Shown here in pieces: positions 13,001-23,800 of a stretch of 64,000 nt of DNA (its first letter is position 1; each line of letters starts with the position of its first letter). The position numbers and the translations under genes are program-made. This stretch comes from Neckera pumila (Eukaryota; Streptophyta; Bryopsida; Hypnales; Neckeraceae): contig OZ018410.1 in NCBI GenBank assembly GCA_963969595.1, positions 620,001 to 684,000 of the forward strand, written 5' to 3'. Under the pieces are notes generated by a model. That model ran no database searches. It had not been told where the DNA came from and saw only the letters and a list, made by a program, of their open reading frames with translations.

Positions 13001-13681
13001 TGTAATGTTGTTGGATTGTTGACTTAGGAGTTGCGCACAGTGTCTTTAAACTACCAGAAGAGTAGTCCGGATTACAGAGTAGCGGGGAAGCGAGTCCGAT
13101 TGTCAAGCCGTGCGGAGGAAAGCACCCGCCCAAGGAAGCCCCCACCTGTCCGGAAGATCTGCCAACCTCAGGATTCATCTAACCTCTACAAAGATCACAC
13201 ACCCATATTTATTCCGGCCTCTGAGATCTGTCGTTGTAGTAAGGGAGAGTGAAGTATTCCTGAGTGACCTGCTGTCCGGAGTTGCCATCCGGAAGTTGTG
13301 AGGATCTGGATCTTCTCATCTTGCTGCAATCATTTGAGTACTCCGGTGTTTTTATTTGTGTTTGTTAGAATTGTAGGAGAACAAGAGTGGTGAAGTCCCT
13401 ACCCCCCTCAAAAGATCAATTAGTGGACCTTCTAAAGGTAAAACAGAGGTATTGAAAACCGGATTGGAAGAAGAGACGTAAACCAGATTCCGGATAGTTT
13501 ATGGTCCGGATTGTGAAAGGATCCGGAAAATTGTTGAGTAGGTGAGAAGAAAGAAAGATTGAAAAGCCGGATAGCTAGAATATGCTACATAGAGTTTGGA
13601 AATTCCCTGGGACTATATTTCGTGTTATCTTGGCACATTTTTTGTGTTAAGGATACTTACGCCTAGATTGCGCATACGACA
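10045..13681 (+). mobile_element. Solo LTR copy E (3,637 bp)
   Basis: Starts TGTAGGAACACG, matching the A opening TGTCGGAACCTG, and ends GCATACGACA. The flanking 5-mers are CCAGT (10040-10044) and CTAGT (13682-13686), a target duplication differing by one C-to-T change. Inside it carries the coding region 10533-12576. No PBS follows the 3' end; instead about 137 bp of copy F and its border follow. E and D are closer to each other than to A/B/C, so they form a second subfamily. The boundary at 13681 rests on the CGACA tip and the imperfect duplication. Confidence 0.7.
10533..12576 (+). pseudogene. LTR-encoded accessory protein, copy E (lightly broken)
   Basis: About 680 codons from ATG (MAESSARGQKTIPSVKLL). 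The N-terminal domain has EEDLFKLGCIGFIRHPW, WTRGMWAETYRL, KEGFTISDCIDERHRRLL, YPEKPTRVTVTVANTIFEAL and VVNWATIIHQKV, the same order as copy A. After that come an acidic run (EEEEEEEEDPEP), a section with RKRPDPTLLQEKDKQIELL of coiled-coil character, a VLVDYEAKMKIVLDEMRQLL segment and a disordered Lys/Ser/Glu-rich tail ending SSKKSRVVK. Breaks are TAA at 11157-11159, where copy A has a Glu codon, and a frameshift near 12005. The Y-A/E-KM motif is equivalent to YHKKMESTLEQLQ in A. The family is unnamed; it lies inside the LTR. Confidence 0.75.
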
Positions 13682-13846
13682 CTAGTTCTCTCCTTATTAG
13701 ATTAGTGTTGCTTATCTCACGTTCCTTCTGCCCCTCTCACCGGATACGAATCCTAATTACCCGTTTTTGTTCCAATATTTAGATAAGCAAAGGAAAACCA
13801 AAAATTCTGGTTGCGACACGTATTTCCACACTTAGAGTCAGAGAGT

Positions 13847-14969
13847 ATGGACAAGGATGATTTCCTTGAGTCAGCATACTTTGTGAAAGAGCACAAAGAT
13901 GACAAAAGTAAAGAGAAAGGAGTGTCCACCTCAGAGGCTAAGGAGGCGTCTGGATCCGAGGGAGAAGGAACCAGCCGATGACAACTGCATCAAGATTCCT
14001 GGGGGGTCCAAGAGTTTTTTCCCTGTGAACATCGGTGCAGACACTGGTGATGTATTGGAGTTGACACCAAGAGCAGTTGGCGAGTCGACGCATGTCCCTG
14101 AGAATAGTGACATGCGGGGATCATTCGGCTTGTCTGCCAGACATAATGTTACCTCTGAATTCCGTCCGCGTGAGCCACCGAAGAGGAAGCCCGATCCACC
14201 AGCGCCGACTGCTCCATTCTCACAGGAGTGGATAATGGACTTCATCCAAAAAAACAATGAAGATGAGGCTAGGGCTCGTAAAGAGGACCGTGAAGCACAG
14301 AGGAAGGAAAACAAGCGGGCCCATTGGGAGAACAAGAACATGATCAAGGAGATTATGCAGAGTATTCCCGAAATTGCATCGAAGGTGGCAGTGACGGCCG
14401 TGAACACGATGTTTCGTGCGAGGTTGTTGATGTCGTTGGATCTGGCTGTAGGAACTCCTCAACTGATGATTGCAAACCATCCCCAAGGGTCAGCTAATAG
14501 TGCCAAGCAAGCTCGCATAGGGTCGGAGATCCTCACTGGAGTGCCGTCGACATCCCAAAACTTGCTGACCCAAGCATCCCCGAGCTCTAATTCGAACCAG
14601 GTCGAGTCCAAATAGGATCCCGACAACATGGAGGTGGAAACAATTGGGCAGGGTGCGGCGAATGATGATGATGCCCCGGCATTTGGCGTTGCTCTAGGAA
14701 TTGCCACCGAGGGATTACAGGACATGGATCCAGTTCTATAGGTAGAGGAGCAAGATTGTGCTGCCCCGGAGACTAGCAGCAGTTAGCTACTTGAAGTCGT
14801 TGCCGCGCAGGGTGTGGAGGATGTGAAGGATATTGCCGGGTAGGGTGTGGAGAATGTTGCCACGGACACCAGCACCGACCCTGTTCCAACAGATGTCACT
14901 GCACATGGAGTTGAAGCCAAGCAATCACAGGGGCCTGTGATTGAGGATCCTCTAGGTTATTCCTTGTGA
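13847..14969 (+). pseudogene. Broken gene of unknown function with a charged coiled-coil section
   Basis: The ATG at 13847 opens MDKDDFLESAYFVKEHKDD; after a frameshift before 13985 the frame continues to TGA at 14967. A Lys/Arg/Glu-rich helix-like stretch (EDEARARKEDREAQRKENKR) lies in the middle, then a Ser/Asn/Gln-rich part and an acidic tail. Four in-frame TAG codons occur at 14613, 14739, 14784 and 14841. The last falls in a short internal repeat: the first unit reads CAG GGT GTG GAG at 14808, the second reads TAG GGT GTG GAG at 14841, so this stop arose from CAG. LTR copies D and F inserted just upstream and B just downstream. I do not recognise the family; a transposon gag-like or accessory protein is possible. 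Confidence 0.5.
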
Positions 14970-15877
14970 CTCTCTAAGCCTCTTCTTCAATTCGACTCGA
15001 GTTGAATATCCTTTACTTCTTTGTGGACTTTAGAGAGCATTTGTAGGGCAGACAGGCTTGGTTTTCCTAGTGTAAATATAATGTATCATTTCATCTCTCA
15101 GAGATATTTTGTAATATATGAGATTCTTTACATATCATTTCATGGCTTGATTTTTCTTGTAGTCACAGGCTCCATCATTGTCAAAAGCACTGCTCTGCGT
15201 ATTGCCTGCTGGCGGAACATGAAAATCTTGTTTTACTATATTAAAATATAAATGAAGGAATAATATTCTTCTTAGTAGTTAATTTTTTCGATTTTTAGAT
15301 AATTGTAGACCGTCTAATGTTTAGAACCGGAAACCGGAAATGGACTGATCAGGAATTAGAGTAAAGGCTAATTGAATGTACCGGAAATAAGGAACCGGAA
15401 TTATACTTTGCTTAGACCGGGTCAGGAAAGGGAAAACAGGACACCGCCTTCCAACGGTGACCTACTTAGCCCTAGGGAACAAGGGACACGTTCTAATCAT
15501 TAGTTAACGAGAATCCTAAACGGGCAGGATTAATGGGCAAGGCCTTAATTAGGGTAATTACTAAGGGTTGCTGAGATTGGCTCTTTTAGATCCTATCTGT
15601 CCAAAGGTTGGTCACTTGTGATTTCCTGCCCTGACGGAAAATTATACAGTGTACACGATTACTGATTTCTGGTCTGAAGAGGTAGTATTGGTGTGTTGAG
15701 TTGACGCGACTGCAGGTGAGAGTGCTGGAAGGTTATTGAGAGAGAGAGAAGGTTGTTGGTGCCGGAGCTTAGAGTTAATACCTTCCATCTGAAAGGAGAG
15801 AGAGGGGGTGAGCCGTGAGGATCACTAGTCGTATCAATACCCAACAATAGACCGGTTCTCTTTGATCGACGGGAAAT

Positions 15878-18041
15878 ATGGCCGCAAGTCACAGCGGAGG
15901 AGCAACCATCTCGCTACGCTACGTGACGCCGCGATTGCCCAAGGATGACAAGGAGATGGCGGATCTGAAGGAGGACTTGGAACAAATGGGATGCGCCGGC
16001 TTCCTGATTAGACCGTGGGATTTCCGGAGTGAAGCAATAGTGGCGGAGTTGAGTTCGGGAGCACCATCTCAGGCCGCAACAACAATCCGTGCGAAACCCA
16101 AGAAGTGGACGGCGGAGATGTGGAGAAAGGTGTACCGGTTCGACCAGGAGGGCGAAGGCAGCGCATCCCGGAAGGACCAATTTACGGTGGGTAAGTTTCA
16201 TACCCCCATTAGCAAGAAGGATGGGTTCGCAGTTACCGATTGTGTCAATGAGAGAGAGAGGCGTTTACTGCATTACGTCTTGGCCATTCTTAACCCGGAA
16301 AGGCCAAGCCGGGTCTCTCTGACACTCGCCAACACAGTCTTTGGCGCGCTGTCAGGAGACCGGAAGGTAGATTGGGGTTTAGTAATTCAGGACCAAGTGT
16401 TGAAAATGGTCAACAATGTCGGGAAGGCTAAGCCTTCCGCCATCTGTCCGTTCCTTTATCACCTATATAATTCGGAGGAGGTGATGACAAAAGAGGAAGA
16501 GGTAGAGTATGAGGCAGCCGCGGCATTAGTAGAATTTGAGGTCCCTGACTTAGATCAGGAGACTGGAAACGAGGAAGAGTCCTCCGATGAGGACAATGAG
16601 GATGAGTCTGATGAAGAGGAGGACAAGAGTGAGGCTGAGGACAAGGGTGAGGAAACAAGAGGATAGGATCCGGTAGAGAGAGAACAGACCAAGGATACCG
16701 ATCCGGTCTGGGGGAAAGAGCCTTTGGACAGGATCACCAGAGATCTGAGTGATTTCAGGAAACGATACGCGGTGGTACAAGGTGCAATGCAGGCCATCTG
16801 TCAAACGGTGGGTGTTGACCACCCAGCACAAGCCTTGACTCGGGTAATCCGGCTCAACCGGGAGAAGGAGAAGAATGACAACAAGGAGGAATTGGTGAAG
16901 CTTTCCGGCCAAGTGGCCGCTCTTAAACAAGAGTTGCGCCAGAAAACGGAAGAGGTGGAGTTGGAGAGGACGTTCTCCAAGCAGACGAAGGATACCATTT
17001 CCCGAATCCGGGAATTTATTACCAATCCGGGAATTTATTACCCATCCGGATGAAGTGGTCAACAAGGCTAACTTGTTTGACCAACAAGTGATGACGGAGG
17101 GAAGACAGCTGCACCAAAAGCTCCTATTGGCGATGATCACTTACCATAAGAAGATGGAGTCGACGTTGGAGCAGCTGCAAGAAGTTATGCGTGAGGTGAA
17201 TCCTCACAGTGTGCCTGCGCCGAGACCGGAACCGGATCAAGAGCCAGTTCAACAGTCGGCAGCAGAAGACACGGGTAAAGGTGAGACTTCTCACGAACAA
17301 CTTGCTTTACCTGTACCTGAGGAGCACCAGGAAACCAAGACGAGTCAGGAGCAGCAGACCGAGGTGGAAAGCACCAAGGTATCCGACCCAATTCCGGAGG
17401 ATGACGATTTGGAGATTACAAAGGTGACGGCACCGGATCCAGCCAAGGCACAGGGACCGGAAACCGGACCAGGAGGATCTACACCAGAGGAGGGAACCAA
17501 AACAAAGAATATCAGCAGTCTCTCCCCCTCCAAGTCTTCTCCCAAGACTCCGGGGAAGAAGGTGCAGTTCGGCGAGACCGAGAAGATGACGGCCCTGATG
17601 CAGTCCATGGTGAAGACGGAGATTGGAGCCGGTCGCGAGACTTCATCAGGATCACCCAGTAAAGGTATGATCAGGAAACCGGTTGGAGGAGAGGCAACAC
17701 CTCAGAGCAAGGTGACCAAACCTGCTCCAGTCCCGCAGAAGAGAAAGGTTCCTGAGCCACCGTCGGCTAAGAAGAAATTCATCAGGGTTTAGGAAGAGGA
17801 AGAAGATGAAGAGGATTCCGATGATGAGGAAGAGGAATCAGAGTCCAATGAGGATTCTGAACCATATTCAGATCCCGATCAGGATCTGACAGAAACCCGA
17901 GCAATAAAGGCGAAGGCAGCCAAAGAGAAGGCCAAAGTCCGGTCTAAGCAGATGGCGAGACAGCAGACCAGAAAGAAGCCCGTGGCCCGGAAGGTACCAG
18001 CGAAGGCGGGGTTTTCTCCAGTTAAGAAGACTAGAAAGTAG
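15878..18041 (+). pseudogene. LTR-encoded accessory protein, copy B (broken)
   Basis: Homologous to the copy A gene from MAASHSGGATISLRYVTP to PVKKTRK. The N-terminal domain has MGCAGFLIRPWDFRSE, KWTAEMWRKVYRF, FAVTDCVNERERRLL and DRKVDWGLVIQDQV. It is followed by acidic, coiled-coil, VNKANLFDQQVM and YHKKMESTLEQLQ segments and a Pro/Ser/Lys tail. Breaks are TAG at 16664; a 19-bp tandem duplication near 17014-17051 that shifts the frame and repeats AATCCGGGAATTTATTACC; and TAG at 17790, where A and C both have CAG. The gene sits between the LTR start and the PBS, upstream of gag, so full-length RNA from the LTR promoter would carry it only in the 3' LTR, unless it has its own promoter. Confidence 0.8.
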
Positions 18042-18927
18042 GTGAAGATTATGGCAGTGATTGTAGGGCTGCATGCTTAGATTTTTGACAAGTAGTTGAC
18101 TTGGAATATTTTTAGTAAAAGGAGTTAGGACTCAAGTAGTTGAGTCCGGATTTTTAGGATCTAAGATCCACATTAAGTGGAAACTTTTTGATTGTAGCTT
18201 AGGTTGCCTAAAATTGACAGGAAGTTAGGAATGAAACGTGTCATTCCTCTTGCTGTTTTGGGCCTTAGGCGCTTTTTGAGTTTGAAGGGCAGTTTAGTAT
18301 TTGAAGGCGGATTTTAGGTTGAATCCGGGTAGCATTTTCATACTTTGTATTCCCAATTTTTTCTGCAAATGCCATTGAAGTTATTCAATTCACAAACCGT
18401 GAGCTGTACCTTTTAGCACTTGTCCGTATTATTGTGAGAGCAGTGAGATTGTGCAGAGTGGGTAAGGAGGAAGTGATACCCGGATACATGAAGTATCCGG
18501 TCCCTGGAGAGATTGTGTGTTAGATAGGATACCACAGGATTTCCTTGCGAGGATTAGAACTTGCTTTTGTCAAGAAGCTACTTTTGTCAAGAAGTATCAT
18601 AGCTCTCCTGTGTTTTCCTGACGCCCCTTCTCTACCTAGGCCGCGGATTGTCTTGTGGTCTGTCGTCGTAGTAATTATTAGGAGAATCCAGACTGTCTTG
18701 CGTGACCTGCTAGCCTGAGTAGTCAATCCGGTCTAGTTGTGAGGAAAGTCTTTTTCTCATCGTTTTTGTCAAGGTTTTCTTTTGAAGTTTATATCGTGGA
18801 TCTTCTGACACGTTAAAACTTGGAGGGTAGGAGTTAATCATCCTTCCTGAAGCCCAAGTTGCAGATCCCTCTTGGTCCAGAGGTTAAACTCGAATTTATT
18901 ACATAGTTAAATATTCTAGACCGGATA

Positions 18928-18949
18928 GATATATATATATATATATATA
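18928..18949 (+). promoter_or_regulatory. TA-rich run, likely TATA region of gag-pol transcript
   Basis: An (AT)n run directly after TCTAGACCGGAT, about 205-220 bp before the LTR end, at the place where copy A has TATATAA and copy C the same on the minus strand. Repeat expansion in B may have changed its strength. Confidence 0.45.
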
Positions 18950-19161
18950 CGTGGAAAAGGAGTTTCCAGTTCCGGATTACTGGAGTTGGAACCGGTCTAG
19001 ACTAGTACTTGGGGTTTGTTTTGGGATATCAACTCACTTCATTCCGGCCAATTAGGAGAACTATATCAAGATCTCTGTGGAACGATACACGAGTCACTTT
19101 AGGGTCCACTAAGGCCTTAGGGAAGGATTTTGTGCTTTCTGTGCTACGACATGGCAGAAAG

Positions 19162-19179
19162 TGGCGCCGCTGCCGGGGA
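19162..19179 (+). other. Primer binding site, tRNA-Asp type
   Basis: TGGCGCCGCTGCCGGGGA lies 10 bp after the LTR end at 19151. Its complement matches the last 18 nt of plant tRNA-Asp (ending CGGCGCCA) with one mismatch, as I recall that tRNA. Such sites directly after an LTR prime minus-strand DNA synthesis, which fixes 15210-19151 as the 5' LTR. Confidence 0.85.
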
Positions 19180-19323
19180 TCCTGAAAGCTAGTTTTCCTA
19201 ATCCGATCTATTGCGAGTGATAACCACAGTATAAGATTTTCAGGGAGTGTAATAACTGAGTTCGTTTTAAGATACTTGTTTCTACATCTTTAGTTAGAAA
19301 CGTAAAGAGTGGAAGGGTTTTCC

Positions 19324-20868
19324 ATGAGTAGAAGGGAGAGAGAGGGGACTTCAGATAGAAGGCCTAACTGGCCTAGGAGAGGAGAAGTCCTGGTTCACGC
19401 TCTTCCGGTTGTAAACATAGAACCAAGGTTACACCCTGTAGTTGAAGAAGAAGAAAGAGTAGAAGTTGAATTACTAGAAATTAACGAAGAAGCTCGTCCT
19501 TGGGCAGAACCAGTTCCGGCCGTTGATGAAGAAGTTCCGGTCGCTATTGAGGAAGACGAGGTTCAGTCAGGGGAGGAAGCAGATTTAGCACCCTCAGAAT
19601 CGGAGAACGACGAAATGGTAGGAGCAATCCGCTTGAAGTATAGCAAGTTCAAGGGAGACAGCAGTCAAGATGTTGATGACTGGCTGTGTGAGTTTGAATC
19701 CATCGTGGTGGCCAATCAGGAAGATTTTGAGGCCAAACGACGGATATTTCAAGGACTACTGAAGGGGGAAGCTCTCAAATGGTACCAAGACGTCCCGAGA
19801 GTAATCCGGAATGATTGGGAAGAACTGACCAAACATTTTGTTCGTACTTTCAGAGAAGCGGGTGGTGAAGCTCGAGCTTTGGGACGCTTGAGTGTGATGA
19901 CCATGAAGCCCAATGAATCAGTTAGGAAGTATGGACAGAGAGTGAAGGCACTGATTCAAAAGCTGACTACGGAGATTGCTCCAAGTGTTCAAGTTGAGTG
20001 GTATGTTGCAGGCTTTCTGGAAGAAATGGGATTCCAAATCAGGCAACAGCGACCGGCTACACTTAGAGAAGCAATGGAAGCAGCCCAGAAATATGAAGAT
20101 TCGGCTCAATCCCTCCGAAATGCATTGAAGAGAAGTGAACGAAAGAGTAAGAAGCATTTGAAGAAGGAGAAGAGACGCAAGAAGTATTCTGATACTTCCA
20201 GCTCAGACAGTACCACCTCAGCCAACAACTCAGATGACTCCGAGACAGAAGATGAGGCATCCGGTTCCAAGACCGGATCCCGCCACCACCATTCACAACG
20301 AGACTCTAAGGCGGAGAAAAACAAGGCGCTTATCAAAGTCAAGGCGGAGAAAGCTGAGAAAGACTTCATGAAGAAGGTGAACGACACGTTGGAGGCCATC
20401 AAAGTCAATCTCACCGAAAACCGGATGCCGAGAAGAACAGTCCCCTCAAACAGAACGAATGTTTGGTGTCAACGTTGTGGAGAGGTAGGCCACTACCCGA
20501 GTGAGTGCCCTCGCCCGTATGCAAGGAGAGTGAACTACGTGAGCCCAGAAGAGGAGGTGTACTACTCAGTGGCAGAAGAAGAAGAAGACATAGAGATGAA
20601 TCTGGTCTATCAGATCCAGCCAACTTACGGAAGAGGACGGCCACCACAGCAACTGATCAGAGCAAATATTGGACCCAGGTTAGGTAATAACCCAAACATT
20701 CCATCTCAATCTAAACCCTATGGGTACTGTTTTATTTGCGGATCTGCAGACCATTATGCCAATGTTTGTCTATACAAGGCACCAGGACAAGGAGCACCTT
20801 TGATCCTGCCTTGCCGGAACTGTGGGGAGTACAGTCATTCTGAGCATCAGTGCCAGAAAGCTTCTTAG
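19324..20868 (+). pseudogene. gag: Gag protein of element B
   Basis: About 515 codons from ATG (MSRRERE). The frame opens 15 nt earlier without an ATG. The capsid-like retrotransposon gag domain is at about residues 105-230 (KFKGDSSQDVDDWL, ALKWYQDVPRVI, REAGGEARALGRL). Three CCHC-type knuckles follow: CQRCGEVGHYPSEC near 20470, CFICGSADHYANVC near 20730, and CRNCGEYSHSEHQC near 20815. Between them is a Ser/Asp-rich region and a Lys-rich helix. It ends at TAG (20866), but the same frame continues into pol after a further TGA at 20962. A single gag-pol reading frame interrupted by two nonsense mutations is therefore more likely than a natural gag stop, though TAG read-through cannot be excluded. 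Confidence 0.85.
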
Positions 20869-23800
20869 GCTCGTGTCATTTATAAACAAGTAGAGGCGCC
20901 TCCAAAAGAGCAAACTACTCTTAACTACGGATCCAAGACCGGAATTGAGAATCCGGAAAATTGACCCGTAGGGGTAGAGCTACCCAGGAAAGTGGAGACA
21001 CCAGTTCTCAGAGTAAAAATGCGTAGCTCTACCGAGAAACGAAGGACAGAAGATAGTCAAAAGAATAGCCGTAGAAAATATAGGAAAGATAGAGCTAGAT
21101 CTAGGAATCAAGAATCGGATTCAAGTGATTCTCATCACTTAGGTGAATCTGTCTTGGAAGAACCCGAAGCAAACCTTGGGAACGAGGTGGAGCCTAGAAG
21201 TCTTCCGCAGGATATTAGTGATCAGATTAGGAAGGAGTTGAGAGTAGATGAACCCAAGCAGTTAGACAGGGAAGTTCCTATTTCAGGAGTTCCGGTCTCA
21301 CTAAGACAGGTTCAGTTTGATAACACCCCTGTTGTTATAGAACCACAGACAAAGGGGAATGACTATGATATTCTACAAGATATCAAAGATCAAAAAGCTA
21401 ATGTCACAATTGGCCAACTCCTGAATGACAACAGCAATTATCAGAAACTGATCCGGGAGGCCTGGATCCAGAGGAGAAAGAGACGATTCAGACTTCCGGC
21501 AGTAGCCGTCAACTTCGCCAAAGTGGAGGATTACGGACCACCTGAAGTAATTGTTGAAATCAAAGGATGTACTATCCCCAAAGTTCTGGTGGATGGAGGA
21601 TCTGGAATAAACCTAATGTTGGAGGATACAGCCTTCGACTTAGGATTCACCTCATTCGAAAACACGACTCAAGTGTTGAGGATGGCAGATCAGTCCAGAG
21701 TAATTCCGGTTGGCCGACTTTCTCAGGTCCCAACCCGGATAGGGAAAGAAACCTACCCTTTGAACTTTGTGATCATACGGGTTGACAAGGGAAGACCATT
21801 CCCTATGTTACTTGGGAGACCATGGCTGTATGCTGCCCGTGTACTTGTCGATTGGGGTCAGAAGGAATTTGTGATCGAGAAACCGGGTACCCGCATTCCA
21901 TGGAATTTGGAAAAACACCTAGGCGAGACGAGTGAGTCAGAAGGATACACCAACGATTGGTCAGAAGCGGAAGACTCCTCGGCCTGCGCATCCTACCTAG
22001 TTCAAGAGTTTGACGGGATGACTGAAACCGATTTTGAGTTTCCGGAACCAATTATGGAAATCAGGGAATCGGAAGTGGAGGCTATCCCAACGTCAGTAGA
22101 AGTTCAACCCAAAGATCGGTCGTTGGGAGAAGGAAACGTACCGCTAACTTCGGAGTGGATTCGGCAGCAGGTAGACCAAGGCGATCTTTCACCTGTAGGT
22201 CTGAAGGAGGGAAAAACCAACCTTCCTTGGAGCCAGATTCGAATGCAGCCTGAGGAACAAGAACCGGATCGCGTGAAGGACATAGTCAATCCTTCAGATT
22301 ACGAGAAGGTGGAGATTGAACCAGGAAAATCATTTTACCTGGGAAAATCTCTATGTAGGAATGAGAAGAGGAATTACATTCGATTACTGAAGAAGTACGT
22401 GGATGTGTTTGCTTGGACGCCATCTGATTTTAGCGGAATTCCACCAAATTTGGGAGAACATCGCATCGATTTGGTGGAGGGAGCAGTTCCGGTCCGGCAA
22501 AGACAATACCGACTTAATCCAAGGTATTCCTTGATGGTGAAAGAAGAAATTGACAGACTGTTGGAGGCGGGATTTATTTATCCGGTCAACAACTCAGAGT
22601 GGGTCTCACCCATAGTTGTTGTACCCAAGAAAGTGGGAGTAGACGGCAAGGTAAAGATCCAGGTCTGTCAAGACTTCAGGAAACTGAATGCAGCAACGAA
22701 GAAGGACTACTTCCCGCTACCGTTTACGGACATAATCTTGGATCATGTTTCCGGACGGGAATGCTACAGCTTCCTCGACGGATTCTCAGGATACAACCAA
22801 GTCTTCATTCGTTCGGCGGATCAGTTGAAGACGACGTTCACCACAGAATGGGGAACATTTGCTTTCAACCGAATGCCGTTTGGGTTGTGTAATGCACCCG
22901 GAACCTTTCAAAGGTTAATGATGGATATTTTTCAGGATTTCCTCAGACATTTATTGGAGGTGTTCATTGATGACTTTGCAGTTTTCAGCACAAAGGAGCA
23001 ACATTTGGAGTTTCTCGAAAAGACGTTCCTCAAGTGCAGGGAGACCGGATTAAAGTTACATCCGGGAAAATGTTTCCTAGGTATGGTTTCTGGAATACTA
23101 CTTGGGCATGTTGTTAGTGAAAAGGGATTGGAGGTGGATATGGAGAAAGTCAAAGTAATTCTCACCTTGGTTCCCCCAACATGTGTTAAAGAGATCCGGG
23201 GATTTTTAGGATGTGTTGGTTATTACAGGAGGTTCATTGATGGATATGCCAAACTGGCTAATCCACTCACTGAACTCCTAAAGAAGGATGTTGAGTTCAC
23301 TTGGACGCAACGGAGACAACAGGCCTTCGAAGGCCTGAAGACCTGACTAGTGAAAGCCCCAGTCTTGTCTCCACCGAATTGGAAACAGGATTTTCACGTC
23401 ACGTTGGACGCATCAGGGTGGTGTTTGGGTGCAATCCTGTGGCAAGAAGAGGAGAATTTGGAGCACCCTATCTACTATGCAAGTAGACAGATGAGCCCGG
23501 CTGAGAGGAAGTACACTGCAACCGAGAGGGAAGCATTGGCGGTGGTGTACGCGTGCAAGAAATTTCGACATTATTTGCTAGGATACAAAATCATTTTCCA
23601 TACGGATCATGACTCTTTAAAGTATCTAGTAAATAAGCCGGATCTTTCCGGTAGGATAGCAAGATGGATATTACTGCTGCAGGAATTTAACTACGAGGTC
23701 AGAGTTAAATCAGGTAAATCCAATACGAATGCTGACTTCCTGTCCAGACAGCGAGGAACTAAAGCTGTAGAAGATATATCGGCTGACTTTCCAGACGAGT

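Larger units (their letters stand above)
3328..13818 (-). mobile_element. Solo LTR copy F, interrupted by copies A and E
   Basis: The outer ends pair: TGTCG at 3328 is the minus-strand 3' end, where the minus strand reads CTGTGCTGCGACA ahead of a few bases, like A. The other end is ...GCGACA at 13818, so the minus strand opens TGTCGCAACCAGAATT, like A's opening. Flanking 5-mers are TGTAT (3323-3327) and CGTAT (13819-13823), a target duplication with one C-to-T change. Removing A and E with their duplications leaves about 2.95 kb, so F has lost material relative to A (3.9 kb). No gag-pol is present, hence a solo LTR. F sits just upstream of the broken gene at 13847. Confidence 0.75.
15210..19151 (+). 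repeat. 5' LTR of element B (3,942 bp)
   Basis: Opens TGGCGGAACATGAAAATC and closes GTGCTACGACA. It matches solo LTR A from its first to its last base and has the PBS 10 bp downstream. The LTR is very long and holds a coding region of about 720 codons (15878-18041). It also has an (AT)n run at 18928-18949, in the place of A's TATATAA. Confidence 0.85.

Noticed and set aside
20866..20868. Natural gag stop with TAG read-through
   Set aside because: A second stop (TGA 20962) follows in the same frame and TAG decay is common here, so I treat both as mutations. Intact relatives would settle this.
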